From: Curtobacterium pusillum
GTDB taxonomy: Bacteria > Actinomycetota > Actinomycetes > Actinomycetales > Microbacteriaceae
Assembly: GCF_007673235.1 (NCBI RefSeq)
Contig: NZ_VDZH01000005.1
Location: forward strand, 248,001-312,000
DNA length: 64,000 nt
Reading direction: 5' to 3'
Shown here piece after piece: positions 7,378 to 17,299 of the stretch. The stretch's first letter is position 1. Each line of letters begins with the position of its first letter. The position numbers and the translations under genes are program-made. The notes under the pieces are model-generated. The model was not told the DNA's origin and did no database searches. It was given only the letters and a program-made list of their open reading frames with translations.

Positions 7378-9821
7378 CCGACGCGCCTCCGGTCACCACG
7401 AGCCACTGCCGCGCCGGGGTTCCGTCGGAGCGAGTCGGGGTCGACGATGACGCCGAGGTCGATCGCTCGGGCTACGGCCTGCGATGCGCTCGACACCCCG
7501 AGCTTCCGGTAGGCGCTGTGCAGCTGGGTCTTCACGGTGTTCGGTGACACGATGAGCCGTGCCGCCACTTCTCGGAGCGAGCCTGACCGTGCACGTGTCT
7601 CCAGGACGACCAGCTCCCTCGGCGTCAACTCGGGGACGACGGTCCCGGTCGGCAAGCGGGGACCGGCGGTCAGCACACGTCGCGATTCCGCGTCGAGTAC
7701 GGTCTCAGCGGTCTCGAGGACGTCCGGTGCGACGAAGTACCACGGCGTCGTCAGGCCCTGCCGAGTGCACTCGGCAGCTGCCTCGAGGACGGCTCGCTGC
7801 GCCTCATGGCGCAACCCCGATCGGCACGACGCGGCACCGACCAGGAGAAGTGCATCGACCCGGTTACGGGTCGTCAGCTCCGCACTGCGGAGCACCGTGG
7901 TCGCTGACGCGAACGCCTCGTGCACGTCGCCGCGTCGAAGCGAGCAGCGGGCCATCGCCAGCTGGGAGGAAGCCGCTCGAGAGATCACCGCGAACAGAAC
8001 CGCGCCCTGTGGCGCGTCGCGGCGCCCGCCGGAAACGTCCAGACGGACCGCCTCGAGCAGGTCACGGACCCGCGGCCCTTGAGGCCCCTTGGGTTCGCAG
8101 AGCGATGCCCGGGCGACCCGAGCAGCCCCCTGGAGGTCGCCAGCGTGCAGACGCGCAGTCGCCTCGACGACCGCCGCGAAGCACCGATCGCTTCCCCACT
8201 CGCCGCGCCGGATCTCTTCGGCTGTCGTCGCAGCCCGGTTCTCCTCCCCGCCCTCGAGCGCGAGCCATGCGTTCGCCAACCGGCGCGCACGGCCCCACGG
8301 GCCGGCTTCCCAGCGGAGAGCGAGCCCCGTCGGGACTCTGAGGAGTTCGTGGCGCGCGTCGGCCACGTCGCCGTCGAGACACTTGAGAAGCGCGATGTAT
8401 CCCGCGGCCGCGAACGCGGCCTCGGTGCCGGGATGGGCTGCGACCACCTCCCGGAAGGTGCCGATCACTGCCTTCGATTCACTCACCTCGTGTGTGAGCG
8501 GCGCGGCGTGCATCAGAACCTGGGCCCGGGTGAGCGCCGTCAGAGCGGCGTAGCGGCCGGCTGCCTTGTCGGCGCGGAACGCGAGACCCCGCGCGATCTC
8601 GACGCTACCGGCACACAGCTGACGCACTGCCTCAGCGACGTCGAGGAGCGGATCTCTGGGCGCGGGCTCCTCGGTCGAACCCACCCGGTCGCATGGGGCC
8701 AGCGGGCCCGCGCCGGTGACGTGCCACTGCACCAGGTCGGTGAGCGCCCGGATGTCGACGGACTGCACGAGCTCGCGTCGGACCGCATCCCGGCATGCCG
8801 TTTCGAACTGGTGGGGGTCAGAACGGAGCCCGTCCGGGAAGGTCCCGTCGAGTACCCGCTCCACGACGTCTGCGTCGTCGCTGAGGAGCGCATGCCGGAC
8901 AGCGTCACCAACGGAGCGGTCAACGGCGAGCTCCAAGGCGATCCGACCGTGCAGGCGACGGTCCGTCGCACTACGGACCTTGGAAGGGGCGACAATTCCA
9001 CGAGTCACCGCCGAGATCCGGAATCGTCGTCGCCCGTTGACGAAGCGCCATGAGCCGAGGCCGACCTCGTCGAGCTCTGCGAGGATCACGGCTGCCTCGT
9101 CATCGTCGCACCCGAGGATGCGAGCGGCAGCCGCGGCCGAGCACTGCGAGACGAGGCTGAGCGGCGCGAGTGCCTCCACCGCCGCTGGTGTGAGGCGCCG
9201 GGCAAGGCCCGTGGTCATCACTTCACGGATCCGTTCGGTGAAGCGCAGCTCGTCCTCGATCGTCCTTGCGTCGCCGAACCCCTCGAACTGCAACACAGCT
9301 GACATCGCGCGGACGACGGGCGGCCAACCGGCGAAGGTCCGGAGGGCATCCGCAACGAGGACGGCGCTCGGGGCAACTCCGCGGTCGTGCATCAACTGCC
9401 GTACCTCGGTCTCGTCGAATGCCAGGACCCGATCGTCCACGGTCGCGACCTCCGATGACATCGCCAGCGCCTCTGCGAACCAGAGCCCGTCCCAACCCAC
9501 CGCTCCGACGAGCCGAGCGTGCGGCGCAAGCTCAAGGGCATCGAGGAGTTCCGGCAGGTCCTCCAGCGTGAAGATGGTGTCGATGTCGTCTACCACTACC
9601 GTGGTGTCGCTCGGCCGCGATCGTGAAGCGATCTCGCCAAGCGCATCGAGGACACCGGTTCGTTCAGAGCACACGATGGTCGGGGTGGTCGCCAGTTCTG
9701 CCCAGTGCAACAGAGCCGTCGAGCGGCCGGATCGGTGCGCGCCGCACAGGAACGCGATCCGCGCGCGCGCAGCTGCAGTGATGGCTTCCATGACGCGAGG
9801 GCGGACAGTGGGTCGGTACAT
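7374..9821 (-). CDS. LuxR-family ATPase regulator coupled to the BY-kinase
   Basis: An 815-residue LAL/MalT-like regulator. It has a P-loop at 27-34 (GAHRSGRS), a Walker B near 73-82 (TTVVVDDIDT), a long helical repeat middle, and a C-terminal LuxR helix-turn-helix (LTPRELVVLETRA and VSPNTVKTQLHSAYRKLGV). It starts at the ATG at 9821 and its stop overlaps the ATG of the Wzc-like gene by four bases. Production of regulator and kinase is therefore linked, which suggests it activates the polysaccharide genes. What it senses is not visible. Confidence 0.88.
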   Translation of the reverse strand: MYRPTVRPRVMEAITAAARARIAFLCGAHRSGRSTALLHWAELATTPTIVCSERTGVLDALGEIASRSRPSDTTVVVDDIDTIFTLEDLPELLDALELAPHARLVGAVGWDGLWFAEALAMSSEVATVDDRVLAFDETEVRQLMHDRGVAPSAVLVADALRTFAGWPPVVRAMSAVLQFEGFGDARTIEDELRFTERIREVMTTGLARRLTPAAVEALAPLSLVSQCSAAAAARILGCDDDEAAVILAELDEVGLGSWRFVNGRRRFRISAVTRGIVAPSKVRSATDRRLHGRIALELAVDRSVGDAVRHALLSDDADVVERVLDGTFPDGLRSDPHQFETACRDAVRRELVQSVDIRALTDLVQWHVTGAGPLAPCDRVGSTEEPAPRDPLLDVAEAVRQLCAGSVEIARGLAFRADKAAGRYAALTALTRAQVLMHAAPLTHEVSESKAVIGTFREVVAAHPGTEAAFAAAGYIALLKCLDGDVADARHELLRVPTGLALRWEAGPWGRARRLANAWLALEGGEENRAATTAEEIRRGEWGSDRCFAAVVEATARLHAGDLQGAARVARASLCEPKGPQGPRVRDLLEAVRLDVSGGRRDAPQGAVLFAVISRAASSQLAMARCSLRRGDVHEAFASATTVLRSAELTTRNRVDALLLVGAASCRSGLRHEAQRAVLEAAAECTRQGLTTPWYFVAPDVLETAETVLDAESRRVLTAGPRLPTGTVVPELTPRELVVLETRARSGSLREVAARLIVSPNTVKTQLHSAYRKLGVSSASQAVARAIDLGVIVDPDSLRRNPGAAVARGDRRRVG

Positions 9822-10011
9822 TCGGGTGGAGCGCTTCCGTCGAGGTGGATGACGAGGACGCCGTCGGCGCGGACCGCGAACGGCCTTCGAGTGTTCCGCC
9901 GAGGTCTCGTGTCCAATACCACCGAGCAGTGCAGGCGAGTGAGTGCCGCGATCATCAGAACCGGGTACGAGCGCACCAGGACCGTGACACCCGAGGAGCC
10001 GACCAGGAGGT

Positions 10012-10056
10012 GTCCCGCGGGCCGACTTCGGTACGCTTCTGGCCCGAGAGGATCAC
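10012..10056 (+). promoter_or_regulatory. promoter and RBS of the PqqD-like gene
   Basis: A TACGCT hexamer at 10032-10037 fits the actinobacterial -10 pattern (TANNNT), and GAGAGGA at 10046-10052 is a good ribosome site just before the ATG at 10057. No clear -35 is seen. The remaining part of the 235-bp gap (9822-10056) between the divergent LuxR gene and this one holds nothing else I can support. Confidence 0.4.
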
Positions 10057-10263
10057 ATGCACATCTCCGAACGCACGGCCACTGTTCCGGTCGCTGATGG
10101 CACCTACATCGTGACGAACCTCGACACGAGCGTCTGCATCCGGCTCGACGGGCCAGCAGCGCTCCTCTGGCGGGAGTGCACGCAGCGAGAGGTCGTCGAT
10201 GTGCCCGGTGAACAGCAAGCAATCGCACTCGCTCTCCTAGAGCAGGGCTTCCTCGTCGCATGA
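10057..10263 (+). CDS. PqqD-family small protein (RRE-like)
   Basis: A 68-residue protein with the PqqD pattern. A beta-rich start ends in NLDTSVCIRLDGPAALLWREC, where the family has a 'LdgpaalvW' core, followed by a helical segment and the closing 'LleqGfLv' helix. PqqD proteins bind peptides or partner enzymes in RiPP and related pathways. Here it stands alone between a LuxR regulator (divergent) and an acyltransferase (convergent) inside a polysaccharide locus. A second PqqD domain is fused to an HprK-like kinase at 25666-26763. No radical-SAM enzyme or precursor peptide was seen, so a role in PQQ or classical RiPP synthesis is unlikely. Confidence 0.7.
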   Translation: MHISERTATVPVADGTYIVTNLDTSVCIRLDGPAALLWRECTQREVVDVPGEQQAIALALLEQGFLVA

Positions 10264-10274
10264 GTCAATGGGCA

Positions 10275-12377
10275 TCAGTCACGCGCGCCGACGACCGGGA
10301 GGACTCGTGCGAGGCGCTCGGAGAACGCCGTCGTGATGTGGCCTCGGTCGGCACGCACCACTGTCCCGTCCACGACGAGCGGACACCGGCCGTCGTCGTC
10401 GCAGAACCAGCGATCCGTCTGCACGTACCGCGCGGAGCTCCCGAGCTCGCGCACGGCAGCGGCCTCTGCGATCGCCATCGACTTCCTGCTGGTTCCCATG
10501 ATGGTCAGACAATTGCGGGGATCGTTCATCCTGGTGGCGCAGACGGACGGGTCGCTCCCTTCGGGAGGTGCACCCAGCACGAACACTTCCGGCCCCGAGA
10601 GGGCGAGCTTCCGGAGCGTCCGCACGAGTCCCGCCTGCCAAGCTGCTGAGCGGCCGGACGAGGTCGTTTGATGTTGACGATCGAATGCGCCGACCGAGCT
10701 GCTCGTCAGGATCACCCGGGCCCCGAGTCCTGCGATGAACTCGATGGCGATCGTTCGGGCGTTCTTGCACGCTTCGACGAAGTCCGGGCGACCGGTCCGG
10801 TCGGGCACAGCGACGTCGCTCGTTGCGCAACTCTGCAAGCCGACAGCCACCACACGCCACCCCTCGGCGACGTAGCGATGGACCGCACCCGCTGTCCAGC
10901 CGAGGGCAATGGAGTCGCCGAAGACGGCGAGCACCGGACCGTCGGACGCTCCCCAGGAACAGTCCTTCAGGGACTCTCGCAGGGCCAGTTGGTCGACGGT
11001 CGCAGGATCGTGGAGGCACTGAGCCAGTCTGGATGCTTCTCCGTCGGCGGCGGTGATCGTAGTGATGTCCGGAACCGTGCTCGGCCAACGCCGCAGGGCC
11101 AGACCTTCTCCGACGTTGTGCGACAGCTGGGCGTCAGTGGTGAACGGCGCGAGACCGATGGACGAGGCATCGTCGGCGAGGGGCCTCGGCCCGCCCTGCA
11201 CATGCGTCCCGCCGCCAGCCTGCACTCCGGAACCGACGACGACCACGAGGACCAGCCCGACGGCGGTGGCTCGCTCGACACCCCCGTGGGCTGTCCGTCG
11301 TTCGTCGTTCAGGTCGGCCCGGCGGGAGGGTGAGCGTCTACGCCGCAGCGGCTGCTCGATGTACCGGTGTGTCAGCCAGGCAGCTGCGCCGGTCGCGAGC
11401 AGCACCACGAAGACCATCACCGGGCCCAGGTGAGATCCCGGAGCGATCGCTTCGATGAAGGTGAGCAGCGGAAGGTGCCAGAGGTAGATGACGTACGACA
11501 GATCACCGATCAGCACGAGCGGCGGCGTACCGAGCATCTTGCTCGACCACGGTCCGTCACCGGCTTCGCCAGCCGCGAGCACCGCGGCAGCAGCGAATAC
11601 CGGGAGCGCCGCTCCCGGGAAGGGGAACGACGTCCCGACCGAAGTGAGCGACGCCAGCGTGATCCCGGCGGCACCCAGTGCGCCGAGCATCCGCCTCGGC
11701 ACCGCTCCGAGCTCGGCGGAGTGTCGGGCGAGCAACGCCACCAACGCGCCGACACCGAACTCCCACGCGCGAGACTCGGTCGTGAAGTACGCGGCAGCAG
11801 GACGCAGACTGCTCTCGAGCACGGCAACCGCGATGCTCCCCGCCACCGCCCCGGCGATCAGGAGCACCGCTAGCCGAGGCTGGTGCCCTCGACGGCCGAT
11901 CTCGAGCGCTCCGATCAACAACACGGGGAAGATGACGTAGAACTGTTCCTCCACCGACAACGACCAGAAGTGCAGCAACGGCGACGGGGTGTCCGGTCCG
12001 AAGTAGTCCGCACCTGCTCGAAGGAAGTGCCAGTTCGCTGCCGATGTCACGCCGGCCAGTGCGTCGAGACCGACCGACCGGGCACGGGACTCGTTGAACA
12101 AGAAGAGCGCAGCGGCTGACGTGCAGGCGAGCACCAGGACCGCGGATGGGAGAAGCCGCCGAGCACGGCCGGTGAGGAACCCGGCCAGGTCGATCCGACC
12201 TGATTCCCGCCATTCCCCGAGGAGTGAGCGCGTGATCACGTATCCCGAGATGACGAAGAACAGGTCCACGCCCACGAAGCCCCCCGAAGGCTTCCCCAGC
12301 ACGTGCTGCGCGACGACGAGGAGGACCGCGATGCCGCGGAGTCCTTGGACGTCGCGCCTCCGACCGGGTCCGGTCAT
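10275..12377 (-). CDS. acyltransferase-3 with C-terminal SGNH domain (OafA-like)
   Basis: A 700-residue membrane O-acyltransferase. The N-terminus shows the family hallmark (RRDVQGLRGIAVLLVV... then GGFVGVDLFFVISGYVIT), and about ten membrane helices reach roughly residue 370. A periplasmic or extracellular SGNH hydrolase-like domain follows, with its GDS block (LAVFGDSIALG). A histidine near the C-terminus (DRGHITTAF) may be the catalytic one. Such proteins acetylate or otherwise acylate surface polysaccharide. The ATG at 12377 overlaps the stop of the paralogous upstream gene (ATGA), so the pair is coupled. I preferred it to a start 21 codons upstream. Confidence 0.88.
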   Translation of the reverse strand: MTGPGRRRDVQGLRGIAVLLVVAQHVLGKPSGGFVGVDLFFVISGYVITRSLLGEWRESGRIDLAGFLTGRARRLLPSAVLVLACTSAAALFLFNESRARSVGLDALAGVTSAANWHFLRAGADYFGPDTPSPLLHFWSLSVEEQFYVIFPVLLIGALEIGRRGHQPRLAVLLIAGAVAGSIAVAVLESSLRPAAAYFTTESRAWEFGVGALVALLARHSAELGAVPRRMLGALGAAGITLASLTSVGTSFPFPGAALPVFAAAAVLAAGEAGDGPWSSKMLGTPPLVLIGDLSYVIYLWHLPLLTFIEAIAPGSHLGPVMVFVVLLATGAAAWLTHRYIEQPLRRRRSPSRRADLNDERRTAHGGVERATAVGLVLVVVVGSGVQAGGGTHVQGGPRPLADDASSIGLAPFTTDAQLSHNVGEGLALRRWPSTVPDITTITAADGEASRLAQCLHDPATVDQLALRESLKDCSWGASDGPVLAVFGDSIALGWTAGAVHRYVAEGWRVVAVGLQSCATSDVAVPDRTGRPDFVEACKNARTIAIEFIAGLGARVILTSSSVGAFDRQHQTTSSGRSAAWQAGLVRTLRKLALSGPEVFVLGAPPEGSDPSVCATRMNDPRNCLTIMGTSRKSMAIAEAAAVRELGSSARYVQTDRWFCDDDGRCPLVVDGTVVRADRGHITTAFSERLARVLPVVGARD

Positions 12378-14542
12378 CCTCCGAGCCCGCCCGCGGCTGC
12401 GAACGCCTCGCGCATCGCCGGGGCGAGGATGGTCGTCCACGTGGGGCTCGGATGCCAGGAGTCGTTACGCATCATCGCGGTACCGCCGAACGCCGGGCAC
12501 GAACCTCCGGAAGTGCAGAACCACGGCAACGAATCGATGACGCTGACCTTCTGCGCACGAAGAGCTGCTGTCTGGGCACGGGCCATCGCCTTCCAATCTG
12601 TGTCTGACACCCGGCCAGCGCAGTCCTTGGGCTTCGAGATCGGCGTGTAGCACTCGCGGACGTCCGGTGTCTGCGGCGGCGGGAGCAGGTAGAAGGTGCG
12701 CTTTGCCGCGCCAGCCGTTCGGGAAACCTGGTCCGCCAATGCCGCGGACCACTCTCCGACCGAGGGGCGTTCGCCGGAGCGATCGACGTTGCGGATGTAG
12801 GTGTTCGCGATGATGAGCACGTCTGGCTTGAGTCGCTTCACTTCCTGCACCTCGAGCTTCTTCCGTTCGGCACAGCTGTCGATGCGGTTCGGCTGATCAC
12901 CGAGTTCCAGGGCGACGAACGGGCAGGCGTACATGGAGACCATCCGGAGCTTCCACTCGCCTGTACCGAACAGCGTCGCGAGTGCCGGCGTGTACGCCTG
13001 GGCGATGCTGTCGCCAGCGAGCACAGCCGTCTTGGGGGCATCGGGCGATCCGATCGTGCATTCCTCGGCATCAAGCCACTCGGCGGATCCGCAGACGCCG
13101 GCCGCGCCGGGCAGCGCATCAGGTGCGTCAGGGTCGTTCACCGCCAGGTCGTCGGGCCAGGCGGTCGCTTTGTTCGCTTCCTCGACCAGAGCGGTGATCG
13201 CGTCCTGCTCGGATTCGTCGCGGCCTGCACGTGCACCGGTGTCCGCGGTGTCGTGTGGCTCCGCTGTGGCGGAGTTCGCGAACTCACTCGCCGAAGCGCG
13301 AGACGAACGCCCATCGACGGTGAGAGCGGCGCCTGAGGACAGCACCGCCATCGCCGAGACGGTGATCGCTACAGCGGTGTTCGCCGGGATCCGATGTCTC
13401 CGACCCGGTCGCCGGACCAGCCATCGGCTCCGCCGGACGGGTTCCTCGACGAAGTGGAAGGAACTCACTGCGAATCCGACCGCCAGCAGCAGCGCGGCGA
13501 TCAGGACGAGGGGATTCGATCTCCCAAGGGCGGCTGCCAAGACGGGCACTGCGAGGACGAGCACGGGAAAGTGCCAGAGGTAGAGCGAGTACGAGACACG
13601 GCCGACGTAGTCGGTGAGCGGGTTCCGGAGGACGAACAGCGAGCGCGGTTCTGAGCCGACGCCGGCTGCGATCACCAACGCTGTGCCGAGTGTCGGCAGG
13701 AGCGCCGTCGGGAAGGGGAAGCCGTGCGCACCGTCCGCGATGACGTACGCGGCCGTGATCCCAGCGAGTCCAGCCCACGCCAGAGCCTCCCGCGCCCACT
13801 GCGGCAGCTGTTGGAAGTACCGCGCACCGACCGCGAGCATGGCTCCGACGGCCAGTTCCCACGCGCGGGCGCCGGTGGAGAAGTACGCCGAGGTCGGAGC
13901 GGCGTGGGTCGACCACGCCGCCCAACAGAGCGACAGCACGATGACGCCACCGCACAGGCCGGCGAGACGAGCCGTCGGGCGCACGATTCGGCTGCGCGCA
14001 GGGCGATGGCGGAGAACGACGACGATGAGCAGGGGCCACACCGCGTAGAACTGCTCCTCGATCGCCAGTGACCAGAAGTGCTGGAGCGGCGACGACGGTC
14101 CATCCGCGGTGAAGTAGTCGGTGCCGGTCTGGGCAAAGTGCCAGTTCGCGAGGAACACCGCCGCCCACACGCCGTCGCCGCGCACATCACTCGCCCTGTT
14201 CGGGTTCAACAGGAACGCACTCGCTCCGACGGTGACGATGAGCACGACGGCGGCGGCCGGTGCGATCCGCCGGATCCGCTTCGCGTAGAAGTCGACGAAC
14301 GAGATTCGTCCGGTCGTGGCGTGTTCCCGAACGAGGTGCCCGGTGATGAGGAACCCGCTGATGACGAAGAACACGTCGACGCCGACGAAGCCGCCTCGGG
14401 GCCAACCCCAGAAGTGCGACAGGACGACCGCGGTCACCGCGAGAGCACGCAGCCCTTGGATGTCACGGCGTTGATTGCGCACGCGGCCACGCCGCCTTCC
14501 GTCGAAGGGCGTTGCGGCTGCGGCTGTCCTGTGGAGCGCCAT
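12374..14542 (-). CDS. acyltransferase-3 with C-terminal SGNH domain (OafA-like), paralogue
   Basis: A 722-residue paralogue of the downstream gene with the same order of parts: RRDIQGLRALAVTAVVL and GGFVGVDVFFVISGFLIT at the N-terminus, around ten membrane helices, then an SGNH domain with GDS (AVLAGDSIAQAY) and a C-terminal Asp-x-x-His (NDSWHPSP). The ATG at 14542 is preceded by GAGGAG at good spacing, so the much longer upstream reading frame is discarded. It is divergent from the large rightward glycan operon at 14775. It probably O-acylates the polymer or its lipid-linked precursor. Having two unequal paralogues suggests two acylation sites or two acyl groups (inference). Confidence 0.9.
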   Translation of the reverse strand: MALHRTAAAATPFDGRRRGRVRNQRRDIQGLRALAVTAVVLSHFWGWPRGGFVGVDVFFVISGFLITGHLVREHATTGRISFVDFYAKRIRRIAPAAAVVLIVTVGASAFLLNPNRASDVRGDGVWAAVFLANWHFAQTGTDYFTADGPSSPLQHFWSLAIEEQFYAVWPLLIVVVLRHRPARSRIVRPTARLAGLCGGVIVLSLCWAAWSTHAAPTSAYFSTGARAWELAVGAMLAVGARYFQQLPQWAREALAWAGLAGITAAYVIADGAHGFPFPTALLPTLGTALVIAAGVGSEPRSLFVLRNPLTDYVGRVSYSLYLWHFPVLVLAVPVLAAALGRSNPLVLIAALLLAVGFAVSSFHFVEEPVRRSRWLVRRPGRRHRIPANTAVAITVSAMAVLSSGAALTVDGRSSRASASEFANSATAEPHDTADTGARAGRDESEQDAITALVEEANKATAWPDDLAVNDPDAPDALPGAAGVCGSAEWLDAEECTIGSPDAPKTAVLAGDSIAQAYTPALATLFGTGEWKLRMVSMYACPFVALELGDQPNRIDSCAERKKLEVQEVKRLKPDVLIIANTYIRNVDRSGERPSVGEWSAALADQVSRTAGAAKRTFYLLPPPQTPDVRECYTPISKPKDCAGRVSDTDWKAMARAQTAALRAQKVSVIDSLPWFCTSGGSCPAFGGTAMMRNDSWHPSPTWTTILAPAMREAFAAAGGLGG

Positions 14543-14774
14543 GCGATCTCCTCGTTGCTCTCGGGTGGAGGGATGCAGCCGATGTCGTCGGCAGCTAGGG
14601 GACCGTACGACGGCATCAGAGTGCGAACGGGCCCGGGGAGCACGAGCCCGCGGGATCCGGCGGTGCCACTTCACCCCGAAGTTCATCCTTTCCGTCGTTG
14701 CGTTCAGCGCAGCTGGGACGCCGCAGTTCGCCTCGGTCACTGGCCACAGTCTCGATCCGATCGAAAGGAGCACC

Positions 14775-15827
14775 ATGTCCGGACCCGTCGTCCTCCAGGT
14801 ACTCGACTCTCTCGAAGTCGGTGGCGCACAGCGCGTCGCGTTGCAGCTGTCACGTTGGTGCGTCGAGAACGGCATCGCCTGCGTACTGGCTGCTCCCTCG
14901 GGCCCGCTGCTCCGGGAGCTACCGACAGGCGTGCGGTTCTTCGAACGTCGTGAACGGGGGTTCGGCGCGCAGACCCGGGAACTCCGCAAGATGCGACACC
15001 GCTCCCGCGCCACGGTGATGCACGCCCACCAGCGCCGCGAAGCGCTCCAAGCGCTCGCCGCGGCCGGCCGGAGCGCGCTCGTCGTCGAGCACGCGCACAC
15101 GCTCCTCGCGAGCCGGTCCAAGGTGCTAGATCCGTTGTCGTTCCGGAGTCGGGCGATCTTCGCCGTGAGTCCTGCCGTCGCTTCGATGGTCGCCGAGGAC
15201 TTCGGCCGGGCCGCGAGCAGGGTCGAGATGATCGGGAATCCTGTGGACCGCGACATGTTCGCCGACCACCACTTGCCGAGGCCGCGTGGACGGCGGGCGA
15301 TGCACGTCGTCGCCATCGGACGCCTGGTCGATCAGAAGGACCCCCTACGTTTCGTCGGTGCGATCCGCGAGCTCGTGCGCCGCGGTACGGCGGTCGAAGC
15401 AAGCTGGTACGGCTCCGGGCCGCTCCTCGGCGCGGCTCGAACGGCTGCTGCCCGGCACCGGCTTCCCCTCCGATTCCTACCTCCGGTCCCCGACGTGCGC
15501 TCCGTTCTGGACCGGGCCGACGTCCTCGCGATGACGTCGAAGTTCGAAGGCACCCCGTTGGTCGCCCTCGAGGCCTTCGCGAGGCACACTCCGGTCGTTG
15601 CAACCGCATCAAGCGGCGGCGACGGTGCCCTCGGCGGCGGACGAGCGATCGTCCTCCCGGACGCGTCGGGTCCGGAGCAGTTCGCGGATGCCCTGATCGA
15701 CGTCTGCAACGGGACGTTCGACGTCGACCGGATGACGTCCGACGCAGCGGAGTTCGCACGGATTCACGCGCATCCCGACCGGGTGTTCGCCCCCGTCGGA
15801 CGCGCGTACCGGGTGTCGCTGCGATGA
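14775..15827 (+). CDS. GT4-type glycosyltransferase
   Basis: A 350-residue GT-B enzyme. The N-terminal acceptor-side motif is VLDSLEVGGAQRVALQLSRW, and the C-terminal half has the sugar-nucleotide region (VVAIGRLVDQKDPLRFV) and the E-x7-E block (TSKFEGTPLVALEAFA) typical of GT4. AAAGGAG at 14765-14770 sits just before the ATG at 14775, which is why the longer upstream frame is rejected. It is the first gene of an eight-gene operon in which nearly all genes overlap by 1-17 bases. It should transfer one sugar to the lipid-linked repeat unit at the cytoplasmic face. Confidence 0.88.
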   Translation: MSGPVVLQVLDSLEVGGAQRVALQLSRWCVENGIACVLAAPSGPLLRELPTGVRFFERRERGFGAQTRELRKMRHRSRATVMHAHQRREALQALAAAGRSALVVEHAHTLLASRSKVLDPLSFRSRAIFAVSPAVASMVAEDFGRAASRVEMIGNPVDRDMFADHHLPRPRGRRAMHVVAIGRLVDQKDPLRFVGAIRELVRRGTAVEASWYGSGPLLGAARTAAARHRLPLRFLPPVPDVRSVLDRADVLAMTSKFEGTPLVALEAFARHTPVVATASSGGDGALGGGRAIVLPDASGPEQFADALIDVCNGTFDVDRMTSDAAEFARIHAHPDRVFAPVGRAYRVSLR

Positions 15828-17299
15828 CCGCCGATGCGCTCACCGTGATCGCCGGTTTCTGCGGCCTCGCCATGGTCGTGGCGCTCGCGCTCCTTCCCCC
15901 TCAGCACTGTCGGATCGTCGCGGTCGTGGTGAGCTTCGGGGCCGTGTGCATGTTCGGTTCGAACAGGACACCCACCGCCCTGTGGACCGCCGTCGCGCTC
16001 GGGTGCCCTGTCCTGCTCGTCGTCGCGTGGTACCGCGCAGGACTGGTCGTCCGGCAGGTCAGCGCGACGATGGGTGCCGCGACGACGTTCCTGGCGATCG
16101 TGTTGCTCAGCAGCGCTCTCAGCGGGGGCGGTTCTCCCGCATTCGTCCCGATCGCAGTCATGCTCGGCTGGACGGTGACGCAGCTCGACCGCCGGGAACG
16201 GGTCGCGGTGATACGCAGCATCATCGTCATCGGCGTCGCCGAGTTCGCGTACGCGGCGGCCCAGGCAGTCATCGGGCTCCAGCCGATCTGGGGACGGGTC
16301 GCTTCCCAGGGGATCGACAACCCGTTTGCTGAGGGCATCGATCGGGTCCAGGCGAGTTTCGGACAGGCGATCGTGTACGGCTTCTTCAGCGCAGTGATCG
16401 CCTTCCTGGCGTGGTCGGACGCTGCGCGCCTCCACCGCGGCCTGCGGCCCGTCGTGTTCTGTGTGCTCCTCGGTGGACTATTCCTCTCCGGCACCCGCAG
16501 CGCCCTCGTGGCGCTGGTCGGCGCCATCGCTGTGCACGCGCTCATGCGCCCCGGCCTCCTGCGGTGGGTACGCAACCTGGCGATCGCGCTGATCGGCGTG
16601 GCGCTCGTAGGCCTACTGGACTTCGGCGTCCGGGCACTTGCGACGGAAGCGCTCGACTCCGGTTCCTGGCTGCAACGACTGGGATCGGTGAACTCGGTAC
16701 CGCGGCTCCTGTCGCGGACCGGGCACGACTTCTGGTTCGGGTCCGGCTTCGGGTCGGATCAAGAGCTCTACCGGACCGGGCTGCTCACGAGCCCCTACCA
16801 CTTCACCGTGGTCGACAACTTCTACGTGTACGCCCTCGGCACCATGGGCGTCGTCGGGCTTGCCGCGCTCCTCGTGCCGCTCGTGGTTGGTTTCGTCACG
16901 ACGGGTCGAACCGGGCGGGGAACGATCGTCGTCCTGGCCGTGATGTGCGCCGCGTTCGACCTCCTCGCGTGGCGATCCACGGCTGCGGTGTTCGTGCTCC
17001 TCCTCGTCATCGACCCGGCGCACGGGGTGATGCTGAGGCTCCGAACGGATGATGCGACGGGTGAAGTCGCCCAGAGGCCCGGGACACCTGCTTCTCGGCA
17101 CGCTCGCCCGAGGACACGCAGATCGGCCCCGCTGGACGACCTCGCCCGCACCGAACCGCTGGCTCGAACATCCCCGACGTGGTCCGTACCGTCTCCCCGC
17201 ACCGCCAAACCGGCGATGCCCTTCCGCCCCGCCGTCGCCACCGTTTCGGACGACGTGCAATCGAGACCGGAGAAGCGGCGACATGGCTACCCGACATGA
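15824..17299 (+). CDS. O-antigen ligase/Wzy-like polysaccharide polymerase
   Basis: A 491-residue protein with about ten to twelve membrane helices up to residue 400. The O-antigen ligase/polymerase signature appears as FLSGTRSALVALVG, and a large extracytoplasmic loop lies between helices (LDSGSWLQRLGSVNSV... to GSGFGSDQEL). The last 80 residues are hydrophilic and proline/arginine-rich, probably cytoplasmic. It starts with an ATGA overlap with the GT4 gene. In this setting (flippase, priming transferase and chain-length kinase all present) it most likely polymerises repeat units in a Wzx/Wzy-type pathway. Confidence 0.8.
   Translation: MTADALTVIAGFCGLAMVVALALLPPQHCRIVAVVVSFGAVCMFGSNRTPTALWTAVALGCPVLLVVAWYRAGLVVRQVSATMGAATTFLAIVLLSSALSGGGSPAFVPIAVMLGWTVTQLDRRERVAVIRSIIVIGVAEFAYAAAQAVIGLQPIWGRVASQGIDNPFAEGIDRVQASFGQAIVYGFFSAVIAFLAWSDAARLHRGLRPVVFCVLLGGLFLSGTRSALVALVGAIAVHALMRPGLLRWVRNLAIALIGVALVGLLDFGVRALATEALDSGSWLQRLGSVNSVPRLLSRTGHDFWFGSGFGSDQELYRTGLLTSPYHFTVVDNFYVYALGTMGVVGLAALLVPLVVGFVTTGRTGRGTIVVLAVMCAAFDLLAWRSTAAVFVLLLVIDPAHGVMLRLRTDDATGEVAQRPGTPASRHARPRTRRSAPLDDLARTEPLARTSPTWSVPSPRTAKPAMPFRPAVATVSDDVQSRPEKRRHGYPT

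Noticed and set aside
10057..10263. PQQ or lasso-peptide biosynthesis from the PqqD-like gene
   Set aside because: No radical-SAM, protease, cyclase or precursor gene is present in the window.
15824..17299. Lipid A-core ligase function for the O-antigen ligase-like protein
   Set aside because: The organism is Gram-positive by context and has no lipopolysaccharide; a polymerase role fits better.
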